A program made the position numbers and the translations under genes. This document shows positions 1 through 8,896 of a stretch of 64,000 nucleotides of DNA, one piece after another. The number at the start of each line of letters is the position of its first letter. The first letter of the stretch is position 1. Location: contig NZ_JAMJFX010000008.1 of assembly GCF_023544865.1 (NCBI RefSeq), positions 1-64,000 of the forward strand, read 5' to 3'. Under the pieces are notes generated by a model, which made no database searches, had not been told where the DNA came from, and saw only the letters and a list, made by a program, of their open reading frames with translations. The stretch comes from Phaeovulum molybdatiresistens (GTDB taxonomy: Bacteria > Pseudomonadota > Alphaproteobacteria > Rhodobacterales > Rhodobacteraceae).

Positions 1-76
1 GCCAATCAAACAGGTGGGGCAGTGGCTTCGTTTTGCATTTTTCTCTTGACCACAACCACCCTGTTACGGAAGCGGC

Positions 77-106
77 TTGCATGGGGGGCGGTTTGCGGCT
101 TATAGG
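77..106 (+). promoter_or_regulatory. Candidate sigma-70 promoter of tRNA-Gly
   Basis: TTGCAT at 77-82 and TATAGG at 101-106 are separated by 18 bases and end ten bases before the tRNA. This fits a housekeeping -35/-10 pair with transcription starting just ahead of the tRNA. The call rests only on motif and spacing. Nothing else was recognised in bases 1-76. Confidence 0.55.
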
Positions 107-115
107 GAACGCAGC

Positions 116-189
116 GCGGGTGTAGCTCAATGGTAGAGCCGCAGCCTTCCAAGCTGAAGACGTGGGTTCGATTCCCATCACCCGCTCCA
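116..189 (+). tRNA. tRNA-Gly (anticodon UCC)
   Basis: The acceptor arms GCGGGTG (116-122) and CACCCGC (179-185) pair perfectly, followed by discriminator T and an encoded CCA (187-189). The D arm (GTAGCTCAATGGTAGAG), the T arm with GGTTCGATTCC, and an anticodon loop CTTCCAA are all present. The anticodon is TCC, so it reads GGA glycine codons. The gene stands alone, with a good promoter just upstream. Confidence 0.97.
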
Positions 190-233
190 TCCCCCACACC
201 GATACTGCGGCCCGGCTGATGGGGTGTCGCGCG

Positions 234-419
234 CTATTTCGTCAGGATCAGTTTTCCCGCGCGCGTAATGCGCAGGGTATAGATCTGGCCGTTCAGCGTG
301 ATCGCCGCCGTCGTGCCGCCGTTTGTCAGGGCCTCGGCCGCATGGACCGGGGTCTGGGCGAGGATCGGTGTGGCGGTTGGGGCGGGGATCGCCTGGTCGA
401 AGCGGTGCGAAATGGTCAT
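234..419 (-). CDS. hemP: Hemin uptake protein HemP
   Basis: A 61-residue protein ending in LRITRAGKLILTK, the conserved C-terminal signature of the HemP family. The N-terminal half is Ala/Thr/Pro-rich and variable, as usual for the family. HemP proteins are small, iron-regulated and linked to heme or siderophore uptake; their biochemical role is poorly defined. The start ATG (417-419) overlaps the stop of the preceding small ORF as ATGA, so the two are probably translationally coupled. No heme receptor or transporter gene lies in the window. The next upstream gene on the other strand, the oxoprolinase, is divergent. Confidence 0.85.
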   Translation of the reverse strand: MTISHRFDQAIPAPTATPILAQTPVHAAEALTNGGTTAAITLNGQIYTLRITRAGKLILTK

Positions 420-583
420 CGGGTCGCCTCCAGCCGGTCAAGGATCAGCTCCAGCCCCTCGGCCGAGGGCGGCAGGCCCGCACAAAGCGCCTGAACGATA
501 TCGCGCAGGCCAAATTGCGGCTGTGCGCTGGATTGGTCGGCCCGGCGCGCGGCGGCGGGGCCGGGGGCTGGCGGGTGGGTCAT
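416..583 (-). CDS. Small uncharacterised protein upstream of hemP
   Basis: A 55-codon ORF starting with the ATG at 581-583 and ending in a TGA that overlaps the hemP start (ATGA). The protein is MTHPPAPGP..., with an Ala/Pro-rich N-terminus and then a segment (FGLRDIVQALCAGLP) that looks like a short amphipathic helical domain. No family is recognised. The exact stop/start coupling to hemP and the protein-like C-terminal half support it as a real gene in the same transcript. It may help regulate or assist heme/iron uptake, but that is only inferred from context. Confidence 0.55.
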   Translation of the reverse strand: MTHPPAPGPAAARRADQSSAQPQFGLRDIVQALCAGLPPSAEGLELILDRLEATR

Positions 584-651
584 GTCCGGTCTCCTGTCTG
601 GGGCGGGCTGGTCCGGTTCGGACTGGCGATGGCGACAAAGGTGAGTGAAAG

Positions 652-687
652 AATCGGAATTGTAAAGCCGATTCTTTTAATCGGATT
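652..687. promoter_or_regulatory. AT-rich inverted/direct repeat in hemP/oxoprolinase divergent gap
   Basis: AATCGG occurs at 652-657 and 679-684, with its complement CCGATT at 668-673. CCGATT-CTTTT-AATCGG forms a 17-base inverted repeat at 668-684. The block is far more AT-rich than its surroundings and lies in the divergent gap between the hemP transcript and the oxoprolinase. It could be an operator (iron regulators often control hemP) or a weak hairpin. It does not match a canonical Irr or Fur box that I can name with confidence. Confidence 0.4.
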
Positions 688-757
688 TTTGCGCCCGCGG
701 ATGCGTTGACATTCCCGCCCGGATCGGCACGGTTCAGGCAGCGAAACGGGGGGCACG

Positions 758-3700
758 ATGGCCTGGGAATTCTGGATCGATCGGGGCGGCACTTTCACCG
801 ACATCGTCGCGCGCCGGCCCGATGGCGGGCTGGTCACGGCCAAGCTGCTGTCCGAAAATCCCGAACGCTATCGCGATGCGGCGGTGCAGGGCATCCGCCA
901 GATCCTGGGCCTGGGGCCGGGCGATCCGATCCCACCGGGTGCGATCGGCGCGGTCAAGATGGGCACGACGGTGGCCACCAATGCGCTGCTGGAACGCAAG
1001 GGCGAACGGGTGCTGCTGCTGATCACAGAAGGCTTCGGCGATCTGTTGCGCATCGGTTATCAGACCCGGCCACGGCTGTTTGACCTGCACATCCGCCGCC
1101 CCGATCTGTTATATGAACAGGTGGCCGAGGTGCCGGGCCGTCTGGATGCCGAGGGCCGCGAAATCCGCCCGCTGGATGAGGCCGCGCTACGCGCCGCGCT
1201 GCAGGATGCATATGACCGGGGCATCCGCGCGGTGGCCGTGGCCTTTTTGCACGGCTATCTGAACCCCGCGCACGAACTGCGCGCTGGCCAGATCGCGCGT
1301 GAATTGGGCTTCACGCAGATCTCGCTTAGCCATGATTGTTCGCGGCTGATCCGGCTTGTGGGGCGCGGCGATACCACGGTGGCGGATGCCTATCTGTCCC
1401 CGATCCTGCGCCGCTATGTCGATCAGGTTGCCGGTGCGCTGGATCTGGGGCGGGGCACGGGGCGGCTGTTCTTCATGCAGTCGAACGGCGGGCTGACGGA
1501 TGCGGCGCGGTTTCACGGGCGCGATGCGATCCTGTCGGGGCCCGCGGGCGGGATCGTCGGCATGGTCCGCACCGCCGAAGCCGCGGGGTTCGACCGGGTG
1601 ATCGGGTTCGACATGGGCGGCACCTCGACCGATGTCAGCCATTACGCCGGCCATTTTGAGCGGAGTTTCGAAACCGAGGTCGCGGGCGTGCGGCTGCGCG
1701 CGCCGATGATGGACATTCATACCGTGGCGGCGGGGGGCGGCTCGATCCTGTCGTTCCGCGATGGGCGGCTGCAGGTGGGGCCCGAAAGCGCAGGCGCCGA
1801 TCCCGGGCCTGCCGCCTATCGGCGCGGCGGGCCGCTGACGGTGACGGATGCCAATGTCCTGCTGGGGCGGCTGAACCCCGACCATTTCCCGGCGGTCTTT
1901 GGCGCCGGTGGCGATCAGCCGCTGGATCTGGCGGCGGTGCGGGCGGGCTTTGCCGATCTGGCCGTGCAGGTCGCCGTTGCCACCGGGCAGGCCCAGAGGC
2001 CCGAGGCGCTGGCCGAGGGGTTTTTGCAGATCGCCGTGGCCAATATGGCCAATGCGATCAAGAAGATCAGCGTGGAACGCGGCCATGATGTCACCGGCTA
2101 CACGCTGCAATGCTTTGGCGGGGCGGGTGGGCAGCATGCCTGCCGTGTGGCCGATGCGCTGGGGATGGGGCGGGTGATGCTGCATCCCTTCGCCGGGGTT
2201 CTGTCGGCCTATGGCATGGGGCTGGCCGCGCTGCGGTCTTTGCGAGAGGCGCAGGCCGATGCGCCCCTGTCCGACACCCCCGCAATGGCCGCGCAGGTCG
2301 CGGCGCTGGAGGCCGAGGCCCGCGCCGATCTGGTGGCGCAGGGCGTTGCGGCCACCGCGATCACCGTGACCGCGCGCGCGCATCTGCGCTACGACGGCTC
2401 GCACCAGCCTTTAGAGGTCGATTTCGGCCCCGCCGCCGCGATGCAGGCCGCGTTTGAGGCAGCCCATCTGGCCCGCTTCGGCTTTGCCGACCCCGCCCGC
2501 GCCGTCCGCTTTGAGATGCTGACGGTCGAGGCCGCGGGCGGCGCCGCGCCGCTGGTCCCCCCCGATCTGCCGCAGGGCGGGGCGCGGCCCGTCGCCCACG
2601 CGCCGGTGCATGTCGGTGGGGCGTGGCAGGATGTGCCCCTGTATGACCGCGCGGCGCTTGGCGCAGGCGCCGAAATCCACGGCCCCGCGATCATCCTGGA
2701 AGCCACCGGCACCACGGTGCTGGAACCGGGCTGGGCCGCGCGCGTCGATGCGCAGGCCAACCTGATCCTGGAACGGCGCGAACAGGCCCGCCGCGCGCAG
2801 GCCGCCGGAACCGCCGCCGATCCCGTCACGCTAGAGGTGATGTCCAACCTGTTCATGTCGGTCGCCGATCAGATGGGGGCGGCGCTGGCCAATACCGCCT
2901 GGTCGGTCAACATCAAGGAACGCTTCGACTTTTCCTGCGCGATCTTTGACGAAACCGGCGCGCTGGTGGCCAACGCGCCGCACGTGCCGGTGCATCTGGG
3001 TTCCATGTCCGCCGCGATCCGCGAGGTGATGCGCGTGGCCGGGCCGCAGGTGGCCGAGGGCGATGCCTATATGCTGAACTCGCCCTTCGCGGGCGGCACG
3101 CATCTGCCCGATGTGACGGTGGTCAGCCCGGTGTTTCTGGACGGCCGGCTGCGCTTCTGGCTGGGGTCGCGCGGTCATCACGCCGATATCGGCGGCCGCA
3201 CGCCCGGATCCTCGCCCCCCGACAGCCGGGTGATCGAGGAGGAGGGCGTTTTGATCGACACCTTCCAGCTGGTCCGCGCCGGGCAGTTCCGCGAAGATGC
3301 GGCGCGCGCGCTTCTGGCCTCGGGGCGCTATCCGTGCCGGAACATCGACCAGAACATCGCGGATCTGAAGGCGCAGGTCGCCGCCAATGAAACCGGGCGG
3401 CGCGAATTGATCCGTGCCGCCGCCCATTGGGGCGCCGATGTGTTGGTGGCCTATGCCGGCCACGTGCAGGACAATGCCGAGGCGCTGGTGCGCGCGGTGA
3501 TCGGCACCTTGCAGGATGGCGATTATACCTATCCGATGGACACCGGCGCGCAGATCCGCGTGGCGGTGCGGGTGGACCGGGCGCGCGGCGCGGCGGTGGT
3601 AGATTTCACCGGCACCTCGCCGCAGGCCGAGGGGAACTACAACGCCCCGGCGGCGATTGCCCGCGCGGTGGTGCTGTATGTCTTCCGCACGCTGGTGGGC

Positions 3701-4339
3701 AAGGACATTCCGTTGAATGAGGGCTGCCTGCGCCCGATCACCATCCTCCTGCCCGAAGGATCCATGCTGAACCCGCGCTATCCCGCCGCCGTGATTGCCG
3801 GCAATACCGAGGTCAGCCAGGCCGCCGCCAATGCGCTTTACGGCGCGCTGGGGGTGCTGGCCGGGTCGCAGGGCACGATGAACAATTTCGTCTGGGGCAA
3901 TGCGGCGTTCCAGAACTATGAGACCATCGCGGGCGGCACCGGGGCGGGGCCGGGCTTTGCGGGCTGCGACGCGGTGCAAAGCCACATGACCAACACCCGC
4001 ATGACCGACCCCGAGGTGCTGGAGCGTCGATTCCCCGTGCGGCTGGAACGCTTCGCGATCCGGCACGGATCGGGCGGCGCGGGGCGTTGGCCGGGGGGCT
4101 GCGGCGTGGACCGGGTGCTGCGGTTCCTGGAGCCGGTGACGGTCACGGTGCTGTCGTCATCCCGCATCCATCCGCCCTTTGGCGGGGCGGGGGGCGATCC
4201 GGGCGCCTTGGGCGAAAACCGCGTGATCTGGCCCGACGGGCGCGAGGAAACCCTGCGCGGCAATGACGAACGCGACCTGCCCGCAGGCGCGGCCTTCCGC
4301 ATGCTGACGCCGGGCGGCGGAGGCTGGGGGCGGCCTTGA
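758..4339 (+). CDS. 5-oxoprolinase / hydantoinase, HyuA-HyuB fusion
   Basis: A 1193-residue protein. The N-terminal half is HyuA/oxoprolinase-like: DRGGTFTDI at about residues 6-14 and the ATPase motif [10 protein letters not shown] near residue 286. From about residue 687 ([11 protein letters not shown]) it continues as a HyuB domain. Such fusions are the size of bacterial and eukaryotic 5-oxoprolinases, which open 5-oxoproline to glutamate with ATP. Related enzymes act on hydantoins, so the substrate is not certain. ATG 758 follows a G-rich ribosome site, and a TTGACA -35-like element lies at 706-711. The gene is monocistronic and ends at a strong hairpin shared with the convergent nir operon. 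Confidence 0.88.
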   Translation: MAWEFWIDRGGTFTDIVARRPDGGLVTAKLLSENPERYRDAAVQGIRQILGLGPGDPIPPGAIGAVKMGTTVATNALLERKGERVLLLITEGFGDLLRIGYQTRPRLFDLHIRRPDLLYEQVAEVPGRLDAEGREIRPLDEAALRAALQDAYDRGIRAVAVAFLHGYLNPAHELRAGQIARELGFTQISLSHDCSRLIRLVGRGDTTVADAYLSPILRRYVDQVAGALDLGRGTGRLFFMQSNGGLTDAARFHGRDAILSGPAGGIVGMVRTAEAAGFDRVIGFDMGGTSTDVSHYAGHFERSFETEVAGVRLRAPMMDIHTVAAGGGSILSFRDGRLQVGPESAGADPGPAAYRRGGPLTVTDANVLLGRLNPDHFPAVFGAGGDQPLDLAAVRAGFADLAVQVAVATGQAQRPEALAEGFLQIAVANMANAIKKISVERGHDVTGYTLQCFGGAGGQHACRVADALGMGRVMLHPFAGVLSAYGMGLAALRSLREAQADAPLSDTPAMAAQVAALEAEARADLVAQGVAATAITVTARAHLRYDGSHQPLEVDFGPAAAMQAAFEAAHLARFGFADPARAVRFEMLTVEAAGGAAPLVPPDLPQGGARPVAHAPVHVGGAWQDVPLYDRAALGAGAEIHGPAIILEATGTTVLEPGWAARVDAQANLILERREQARRAQAAGTAADPVTLEVMSNLFMSVADQMGAALANTAWSVNIKERFDFSCAIFDETGALVANAPHVPVHLGSMSAAIREVMRVAGPQVAEGDAYMLNSPFAGGTHLPDVTVVSPVFLDGRLRFWLGSRGHHADIGGRTPGSSPPDSRVIEEEGVLIDTFQLVRAGQFREDAARALLASGRYPCRNIDQNIADLKAQVAANETGRRELIRAAAHWGADVLVAYAGHVQDNAEALVRAVIGTLQDGDYTYPMDTGAQIRVAVRVDRARGAAVVDFTGTSPQAEGNYNAPAAIARAVVLYVFRTLVGKDIPLNEGCLRPITILLPEGSMLNPRYPAAVIAGNTEVSQAAANALYGALGVLAGSQGTMNNFVWGNAAFQNYETIAGGTGAGPGFAGCDAVQSHMTNTRMTDPEVLERRFPVRLERFAIRHGSGGAGRWPGGCGVDRVLRFLEPVTVTVLSSSRIHPPFGGAGGDPGALGENRVIWPDGREETLRGNDERDLPAGAAFRMLTPGGGGWGRP

Positions 4340-4345
4340 ATGACA

Positions 4346-4371
4346 AAGGCCCGGTCGGGTGACCGGGCCTT
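4346..4371. terminator. Bidirectional hairpin terminator
   Basis: An 11-bp perfect stem, AAGGCCCGGTC (4346-4356) with GACCGGGCCTT (4361-4371), closes a GGGT loop. It sits exactly between the convergent ends of the oxoprolinase (4339) and the cytochrome c gene (4391). AA/TT at the stem base gives short U runs in both directions. It separates the denitrification island from its neighbour. Confidence 0.85.
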
Positions 4372-4390
4372 CGCCTTGGGTTTTGATCGC

Positions 4391-4804
4391 TTATTGCAGC
4401 GTGGCCAGATAGGCGGCCATGTCCTCGGCGCCCTTGGGCAGCTTGAAGGTCATCTTCGACTTGGCGCCCGCATCGCCCGAGGTTTCTTTCAGCCAGGCGG
4501 TCGGGTCTTCCAGATAGTCTTCAAGGTTGTCTTCATCCCAGACCACGCCCGAGGCGCCGACGGCGACGATCGCATCGCCGTATTTGAAGCCTTCGACGGT
4601 GCCGGGCGCGCGGCCGACGACGCCCCACAGGTTCGGGCCGGTCTTGCCGCCCTTGACGATTTCATTGCCCGCATCGTCCACGATCATGTGGCAGGCCTTG
4701 CATTTCTTGAAATCGGCCTCGCCCTTGGCGGCATCGCCCGAGGCCAGCGCGGGGCCGGCAAGGGTGGCGACCGCGAAGGCGGCGATCAGGCTGCGTTTCA
4801 TCAT
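4391..4804 (-). CDS. Cytochrome c550/c2-type class I cytochrome
   Basis: A periplasmic monoheme cytochrome of 137 residues. A signal peptide ends at PALAS, the heme site is CKACH (about residues 35-39), and a KMTFKL segment near the C-terminus carries the likely axial Met. GGKTGPNLWGVVGR is typical of the c550/c2 family of Paracoccus and Rhodobacter. These proteins shuttle electrons from the bc1 complex to nitrite and NO reductases, so its place at the end of the nir run fits a donor to NirS. Three ATGs are in tandem (4799-4807). The middle one was chosen because it lies 7 bases after GGAG. Confidence 0.88.
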   Translation of the reverse strand: MMKRSLIAAFAVATLAGPALASGDAAKGEADFKKCKACHMIVDDAGNEIVKGGKTGPNLWGVVGRAPGTVEGFKYGDAIVAVGASGVVWDEDNLEDYLEDPTAWLKETSGDAGAKSKMTFKLPKGAEDMAAYLATLQ

Positions 4805-4848
4805 CATCTGTCTCCTTTGTTCGATGATCCGTTGTGGGGGCCAGGCGC

Positions 4849-5091
4849 CTAGCGGCGACCCTCGGCCGCGTCGATCAGGCCGCGCACCCAGATGGCGGCG
4901 GCCCAGGTGGCCGGAATGCCAAGCGGCACCGACCAGACCAGCGCCGTGACCGGGGCGATGGCCGGAAAACCCAAGCCCTGAAACATCAGACCCGCCAGGA
5001 ACAGGTTGATCGCCACCGCCGCCGCCGTGAACGGGTAAAGCAGCAGGCCCAGCCGCCACAGGCTGCGCGGTGTGTCAGTGCGATGTTCCAT
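4849..5091 (-). CDS. Small two-helix membrane protein of the nir cluster (NnrT-like?)
   Basis: An 80-residue protein starting [15 protein letters not shown]. Two hydrophobic helices (about residues 16-39 and 43-65) are followed by a charged tail ending AAEGRR. The LLYPFTAAAVAINLF segment resembles the short NnrT proteins annotated in Rhodobacteraceae denitrification loci, but I recall that family only loosely. The gene starts inside the last codons of nirN (17-base overlap), so it is co-transcribed with the nir genes. A start 27 bases further upstream is possible but gives a non-hydrophobic extension. It may help in electron transfer or assembly; the function is unknown. Confidence 0.65.
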   Translation of the reverse strand: MEHRTDTPRSLWRLGLLLYPFTAAAVAINLFLAGLMFQGLGFPAIAPVTALVWSVPLGIPATWAAAIWVRGLIDAAEGRR

Positions 5092-6730
5092 CTTCGAAAG
5101 TGATCTTGTTCCAGACATTGTATTTTCCCGAAGGCTTGCGCATGGGCAGGCGCTTTACCTCCGTCAGGGTGGCGGCATCATATATAATCACTGCGCCGTC
5201 GTCTTCCCATATTGATACCAGCGCATGGCGCCCGTCGCGGGTAAATTCCGTGTGTGCGACGGTTTGCCCCGGTGCCGGGTTCAGCGTGGTGACGATCTGC
5301 AGGCTTTGCTTGTCGATGATGTGCATTTCGTCGCGATGCGGGCCGGTAAAGACATCGGCCCAGACATAGGGCGTGTTGGCGTGGCTGCGCAAAAAGAAGC
5401 CGGGGCCGTTGGTTTCGATGGTCTGGACCAGGCCCCAATCCTTCATGTCGATCACCGACAGCCGGCCCTCGGTCAGGTGCGGGGTGGCCATCACGCGCCG
5501 CCCGTCGCGTTCCCAGGTGATCCCCGATCCCAGATGCGGCATGCCCGGCAGCGGCAGGGTGGCGATTTCGCGCCCGACATCCAGGTTGACGACAACGCCG
5601 GTATCGGCCTCGCGGTTCGATCCGATCAGGTTGCGGTAATCGGGGCTGAAGAAGAAATCGTCCAGCGGTGCGGCGACCATGATCCGGCGGCGGGCGAACA
5701 GCCCCTGTTCGGCGCCAAGCGCCTCGATCATGCCGGCCTCGTTGGAATGGACGAAACCGTCGTGAAAGGGCCCGCCGTCCTGGGTCGTGGCGATTTCCCA
5801 GATCTCGGGGACGTCCTTCAGCGCCAGGACAAAGCTTTCGCGCTGCGGCGCCTGATAGACCGCCGAAACCCGGCTGGCGCGCCCGTCGCGGCCCGCGACC
5901 TCGATCACCCGCGCCACCGACAGATCGGTGGTGGACAGGATGGTCAGCGTGGCGGGCAGGTAATTTGCCACCGCCAGCCATTTGCCATCCGCGCTCATGG
6001 CGATGTTGCGGCTGTTGAGGCCCGCGCGCACGCGGCCCACCTCGGCCAGGGACCAGATGTCGTATTTCTGCACCCAGCCATCGCGCGACATGACAAAGAC
6101 AAAGCGCCCGTCGGGGCTGAACTTTGGCCCGCCATGCACCGCGAAGGGGGTTTCAAAGCGGTCGAGCACCGCAAAGCTGTCGCCATCCAGAACGCTGACA
6201 TGGTGATCGCCGGTTTCCACCACCAGCGTGATGTTCAGCGGGTCGCCCGAAAAGACCGGGGCGGGGGCGGGGGTGTAATCGTCGCGCAAGCTGCGCGTGT
6301 CCTCGATATCGGCTTCGGACCAACCGGGCGTAGCGTCCAGCGGCGTGCCGACATAGGCCGCCACGGCGGCGATTTCCGTGGCCGAAAGCGTGCCGCGAAA
6401 GCCCGGCATCTGCGTCATCGCGCGGCCCTCGGCGATCACCGCTTCCAGCCGGTCGCCTTTCAGCCGGCCAAGGCTTTCGGGGATCAGCGCGGGGCCGGTG
6501 CCGCCCAGCCGGGTTTCGGCGTGGCACGAGGCGCACAGATCGGCATAGATCATCGCGCCATCGGGCCCGGCCATTGCGGGTGCGGATGTGATCAGCGTGG
6601 CGCAGACGCCCGCCATCAGCGCCCGGGAGATCCGGCGGATGCCTCCGGCGGGAGTATTGGGGCCAAGAAGAAGCGGCATCGCGGGGGGGCGGGCAGGTCG
6701 GGGGTCAGACAAAGCGGTGGGCCGGGTCAT
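5075..6730 (-). CDS. nirN: NirN, c-heme/d1 protein (dihydro-heme d1 dehydrogenase)
   Basis: A 551-residue periplasmic protein with a c-heme motif CASCH (residues 66-70) in an N-terminal cytochrome c domain, then an eight-bladed cytochrome d1-type propeller. It is a NirS paralog. In Pseudomonas, NirN oxidises dihydro-heme d1 to heme d1 at the end of cofactor synthesis. It ends FEDGTSH and overlaps the small gene downstream. The 6730 start overlaps the nirJ 3' end and has GAGG 8 bases upstream. The first 38 residues are odd because part of them is the translation of a dispersed repeat (6635-6672). Met18 or Met39 are alternative starts. Confidence 0.92.
   Translation of the reverse strand: MTRPTALSDPRPARPPAMPLLLGPNTPAGGIRRISRALMAGVCATLITSAPAMAGPDGAMIYADLCASCHAETRLGGTGPALIPESLGRLKGDRLEAVIAEGRAMTQMPGFRGTLSATEIAAVAAYVGTPLDATPGWSEADIEDTRSLRDDYTPAPAPVFSGDPLNITLVVETGDHHVSVLDGDSFAVLDRFETPFAVHGGPKFSPDGRFVFVMSRDGWVQKYDIWSLAEVGRVRAGLNSRNIAMSADGKWLAVANYLPATLTILSTTDLSVARVIEVAGRDGRASRVSAVYQAPQRESFVLALKDVPEIWEIATTQDGGPFHDGFVHSNEAGMIEALGAEQGLFARRRIMVAAPLDDFFFSPDYRNLIGSNREADTGVVVNLDVGREIATLPLPGMPHLGSGITWERDGRRVMATPHLTEGRLSVIDMKDWGLVQTIETNGPGFFLRSHANTPYVWADVFTGPHRDEMHIIDKQSLQIVTTLNPAPGQTVAHTEFTRDGRHALVSIWEDDGAVIIYDAATLTEVKRLPMRKPSGKYNVWNKITFEDGTSH
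6635..6672 (+). repeat. Dispersed Rhodobacteraceae-type repeat, copy A (inside nirN 5' end)
   Basis: GCGGATGCCTCCGGCGGGAG followed by TATTGGGGCCAAGAAGAA. It closely matches the 42-base repeats at 32738 and 34993, which read GGAGGTATTTGGGGCAAGATGAAA in their second half. This copy falls between the nirJ stop and the hydrophobic core of the NirN signal peptide. Read in frame on the minus strand it gives [13 protein letters not shown]. Confidence 0.7.
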
Positions 6731-7934
6731 GGCTTTTGCCTCGGAAGGGCGTGACGGTCAGGCGGTCGGCATCCTCGATGCCGATTTCGGAATTGCTGAG
6801 ATAGCAGGCCGGGTCCTCGGCCCAGGGGTCGCCGGTCAGTTGCAGCGCGCGGATGCGGGTGTTGCCGCCGCAGACCGCCTTGAAGGCGCAGGCGCCGCAG
6901 CGGCCCTTGAGCGGGCGGGGCCGGGTCCGTAGCGTCGCCAGCATCGGATCATCGCCCGTCCAGAGCTGTGAGAAGGGCGTCGTCTTGACCGAGCCCACGG
7001 TATAATCGGACCAGTAGGTATCGGGGTGGACCTTGCCCTGGGGGTCGATATTGGCGACCCCCAGCCCCGAGGAATTGCCGCCCCAGGCCTCCAGATGGGC
7101 GCGCAGATGGGCGACCTGATCGGGGGCGAACCGCGCCGCGGCCCAATTGAGGAACCAGACCGCATCGGCATCATTGTTGCCGGTGACGATTTCCAGCGGC
7201 TGGTCGCCCGAGACGGCGGCCCAGGCGCGGTCGATCAGCAGGTCCATCGCCTGGCGGGTGCGGGTGTGGGCGGCATCCTCGCCGCGGTGCTTGTCGCCAC
7301 GCCCGGCATAGACCAGGTGCGACAGGTAGAACTTGTCCACGCCTTCGGCCACGCACAGGTCCAGCATGTCGGGCAGCATATGGGCATTGTCATCGGTGAT
7401 GGTGAAGCGCAGGCCCACCTTGACGCCGCGGTCCTTGCAGGCGCGCACGCCCGCCAGCGCATCGGCAAAGGCGCCCTCGACGCCGCGGAACCAGTCATTC
7501 ATCGCGCCGATCCCGTCAAGCGAGATGCCGACATAGTCAAAGCCCAGTTCCGCCACGCGGTCGGCATTTTCGCCGGTGAGTTTCGTGCCGTTCGTCGACA
7601 GGCTGAGGTGACGGAAGTTCAGCGCGCGGGCATGTTCGGCCAGTTCGAAGAAGTCAAAGCGCGACAGCGGTTCGCCCCCCGAAAGGATCAGCGCGGGGAT
7701 GCCGAAACCTGCCAGGTCATCCAGCACGCCCATCGCCTGATCATGCGTCAGCTCGCCCGGAAAGGGCACATCGGCCGATGTGGTATAGCAGTGCCGGCAG
7801 CGCAGGTTGCAGGTGCGCGTCAGGTTCCAGATCACCACCGGCTTGACCTTTTCGCCGGTCTGGCCAAAGCCGCGGCGCAGGCGCACCGGGCTGGGGGCCA
7901 CCAGTTCGTGCATGTATTGCGTCAGGCGAAACAT
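6705..7934 (-). CDS. nirJ: NirJ, radical SAM enzyme of heme d1 synthesis
   Basis: A 409-residue radical SAM protein. The cluster motif CNLRCRHC lies at residues 42-49, and a C-terminal Cys-rich segment ([12 protein letters not shown], then a later Cys) should bind an auxiliary Fe-S cluster. NirJ removes the two propionate groups from 12,18-didecarboxysiroheme and installs keto groups on the way to heme d1. It acts in the cytoplasm. A good GGAAGG site precedes ATG 7934, three bases after nirH. The order nirH-nirJ-nirN is typical of these operons. Confidence 0.95.
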   Translation of the reverse strand: MFRLTQYMHELVAPSPVRLRRGFGQTGEKVKPVVIWNLTRTCNLRCRHCYTTSADVPFPGELTHDQAMGVLDDLAGFGIPALILSGGEPLSRFDFFELAEHARALNFRHLSLSTNGTKLTGENADRVAELGFDYVGISLDGIGAMNDWFRGVEGAFADALAGVRACKDRGVKVGLRFTITDDNAHMLPDMLDLCVAEGVDKFYLSHLVYAGRGDKHRGEDAAHTRTRQAMDLLIDRAWAAVSGDQPLEIVTGNNDADAVWFLNWAAARFAPDQVAHLRAHLEAWGGNSSGLGVANIDPQGKVHPDTYWSDYTVGSVKTTPFSQLWTGDDPMLATLRTRPRPLKGRCGACAFKAVCGGNTRIRALQLTGDPWAEDPACYLSNSEIGIEDADRLTVTPFRGKSHDPAHRFV

Positions 7935-7937
7935 GGG

Positions 7938-8426
7938 CTAGCCTTCCGTGTTCTTCAGGCGCAGGCCGGTCTTTTTCAGGATGCGCGTGGAATAAAGGAT
8001 GTCGCGGGCGCGGCAGGCCGGGCCCAGCAGATCGGCGATGATGGCGCGCTTGGCCTCGACCTCGGCGCGGTCGGTGCCGTGGATCATGGCAAACAGGTTA
8101 TAGGGCCAGTCGGGCAGGGCGCGGGGGCGCAAATAGCAATGCGACACGAAGTCGAGCGCGCCGACCTGCGCCCCCAGGGTCAGCGCGCAGGCATCATCCA
8201 CGTCCCACACGCTCATGCCGTTGGCGGTCATGCCAAGGGCGTAGTGGTTGGGCGCCAGCGCCACGCGCCGGATCACGCCTGCATCCTGCATCGCCCCCAT
8301 CCGCGCGATCACCTCGGCCTCGGTCAGGGCCAGCCAGCGCGCGACCTCGGCATAGGGGGCGGGGGTCAGCGGCAGGCCGCCCTGCGTGGCGGCGATGATC
8401 TTGCGGTCTGTGGCGTCGATGTTCAT
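7938..8426 (-). CDS. nirH: NirH, siroheme decarboxylase subunit
   Basis: A 162-residue AsnC/Lrp-like protein starting MNIDATDRKIIAATQ, with an N-terminal winged-helix fold and a C-terminal ligand-binding half. Together with NirDL and NirG it forms the siroheme decarboxylase that makes 12,18-didecarboxysiroheme. WPYNLFAMIHG matches the substrate-binding region of the NirD/NirH type, also found in the second half of NirDL. The start was set by the ATGA overlap with the nirG stop; the longer upstream reading is nirG in another frame. No DNA-binding role is expected in this context. Confidence 0.93.
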   Translation of the reverse strand: MNIDATDRKIIAATQGGLPLTPAPYAEVARWLALTEAEVIARMGAMQDAGVIRRVALAPNHYALGMTANGMSVWDVDDACALTLGAQVGALDFVSHCYLRPRALPDWPYNLFAMIHGTDRAEVEAKRAIIADLLGPACRARDILYSTRILKKTGLRLKNTEG

Positions 8427-8896
8427 GCGGCGACCCGGAAGCCTATGAAAAATTCGTGTTCCTTTGGGAAAAGCAGCACGGGGATGCCGGTCTCTTCCTC
8501 GATCACGCGGGCGGTGCGGGTGATGCCTTCGGGCCTTTCGCAGGCCAGCACGAACCACATGTTCAGCCGGTGACTGCGTTCATAATTATGCGCCACCTCG
8601 GGATGTGCATTGACCAAAGTCAGGACCTGGTCAAAGCGCGCGGCGGGCACGGCCATCGCGCACAGGCAAAAGGCCCCGCCCATCGCGGCGGCATCGTAGA
8701 ACGGGCCAAAGCGGGTGACGGCGCCGATTTCGCGCAGCCGACCGATGCGGGCGATCAGGTCTTCCTCGGTCAGGCCCAGCTGGACGGCGACCTCGGCGAA
8801 GGGGTTGTGGCTGATCGGAAAGCCGTCCTGCAGGGTGTTCAGGATGCGCCGGTCGGTAGCATCCAGGGCTTCGGGCGGAAGGGGTGAACGTCTCAT
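8423..8896 (-). CDS. nirG: NirG, siroheme decarboxylase subunit
   Basis: A 157-residue AsnC/Lrp-like subunit starting MRRSPLPPEALDATDR. Its C-terminal half has YERSHRLNMWFVLAC, resembling the LREHDWNLWFVAT segment of NirDL, so it belongs to the NirG/NirL type. The ATG at 8894-8896 overlaps the nirDL stop as ATGA, and its own stop overlaps nirH the same way. The four homologous domains are therefore translated in a tightly coupled series. It belongs to the same cytoplasmic siroheme decarboxylase complex. Confidence 0.92.
   Translation of the reverse strand: MRRSPLPPEALDATDRRILNTLQDGFPISHNPFAEVAVQLGLTEEDLIARIGRLREIGAVTRFGPFYDAAAMGGAFCLCAMAVPAARFDQVLTLVNAHPEVAHNYERSHRLNMWFVLACERPEGITRTARVIEEETGIPVLLFPKEHEFFIGFRVAA

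Noticed and set aside
5225..6754. A 509-codon plus-strand frame opposite nirN
   Set aside because: NirN motifs are clear on the minus strand; the plus frame has no domain and no ribosome site.
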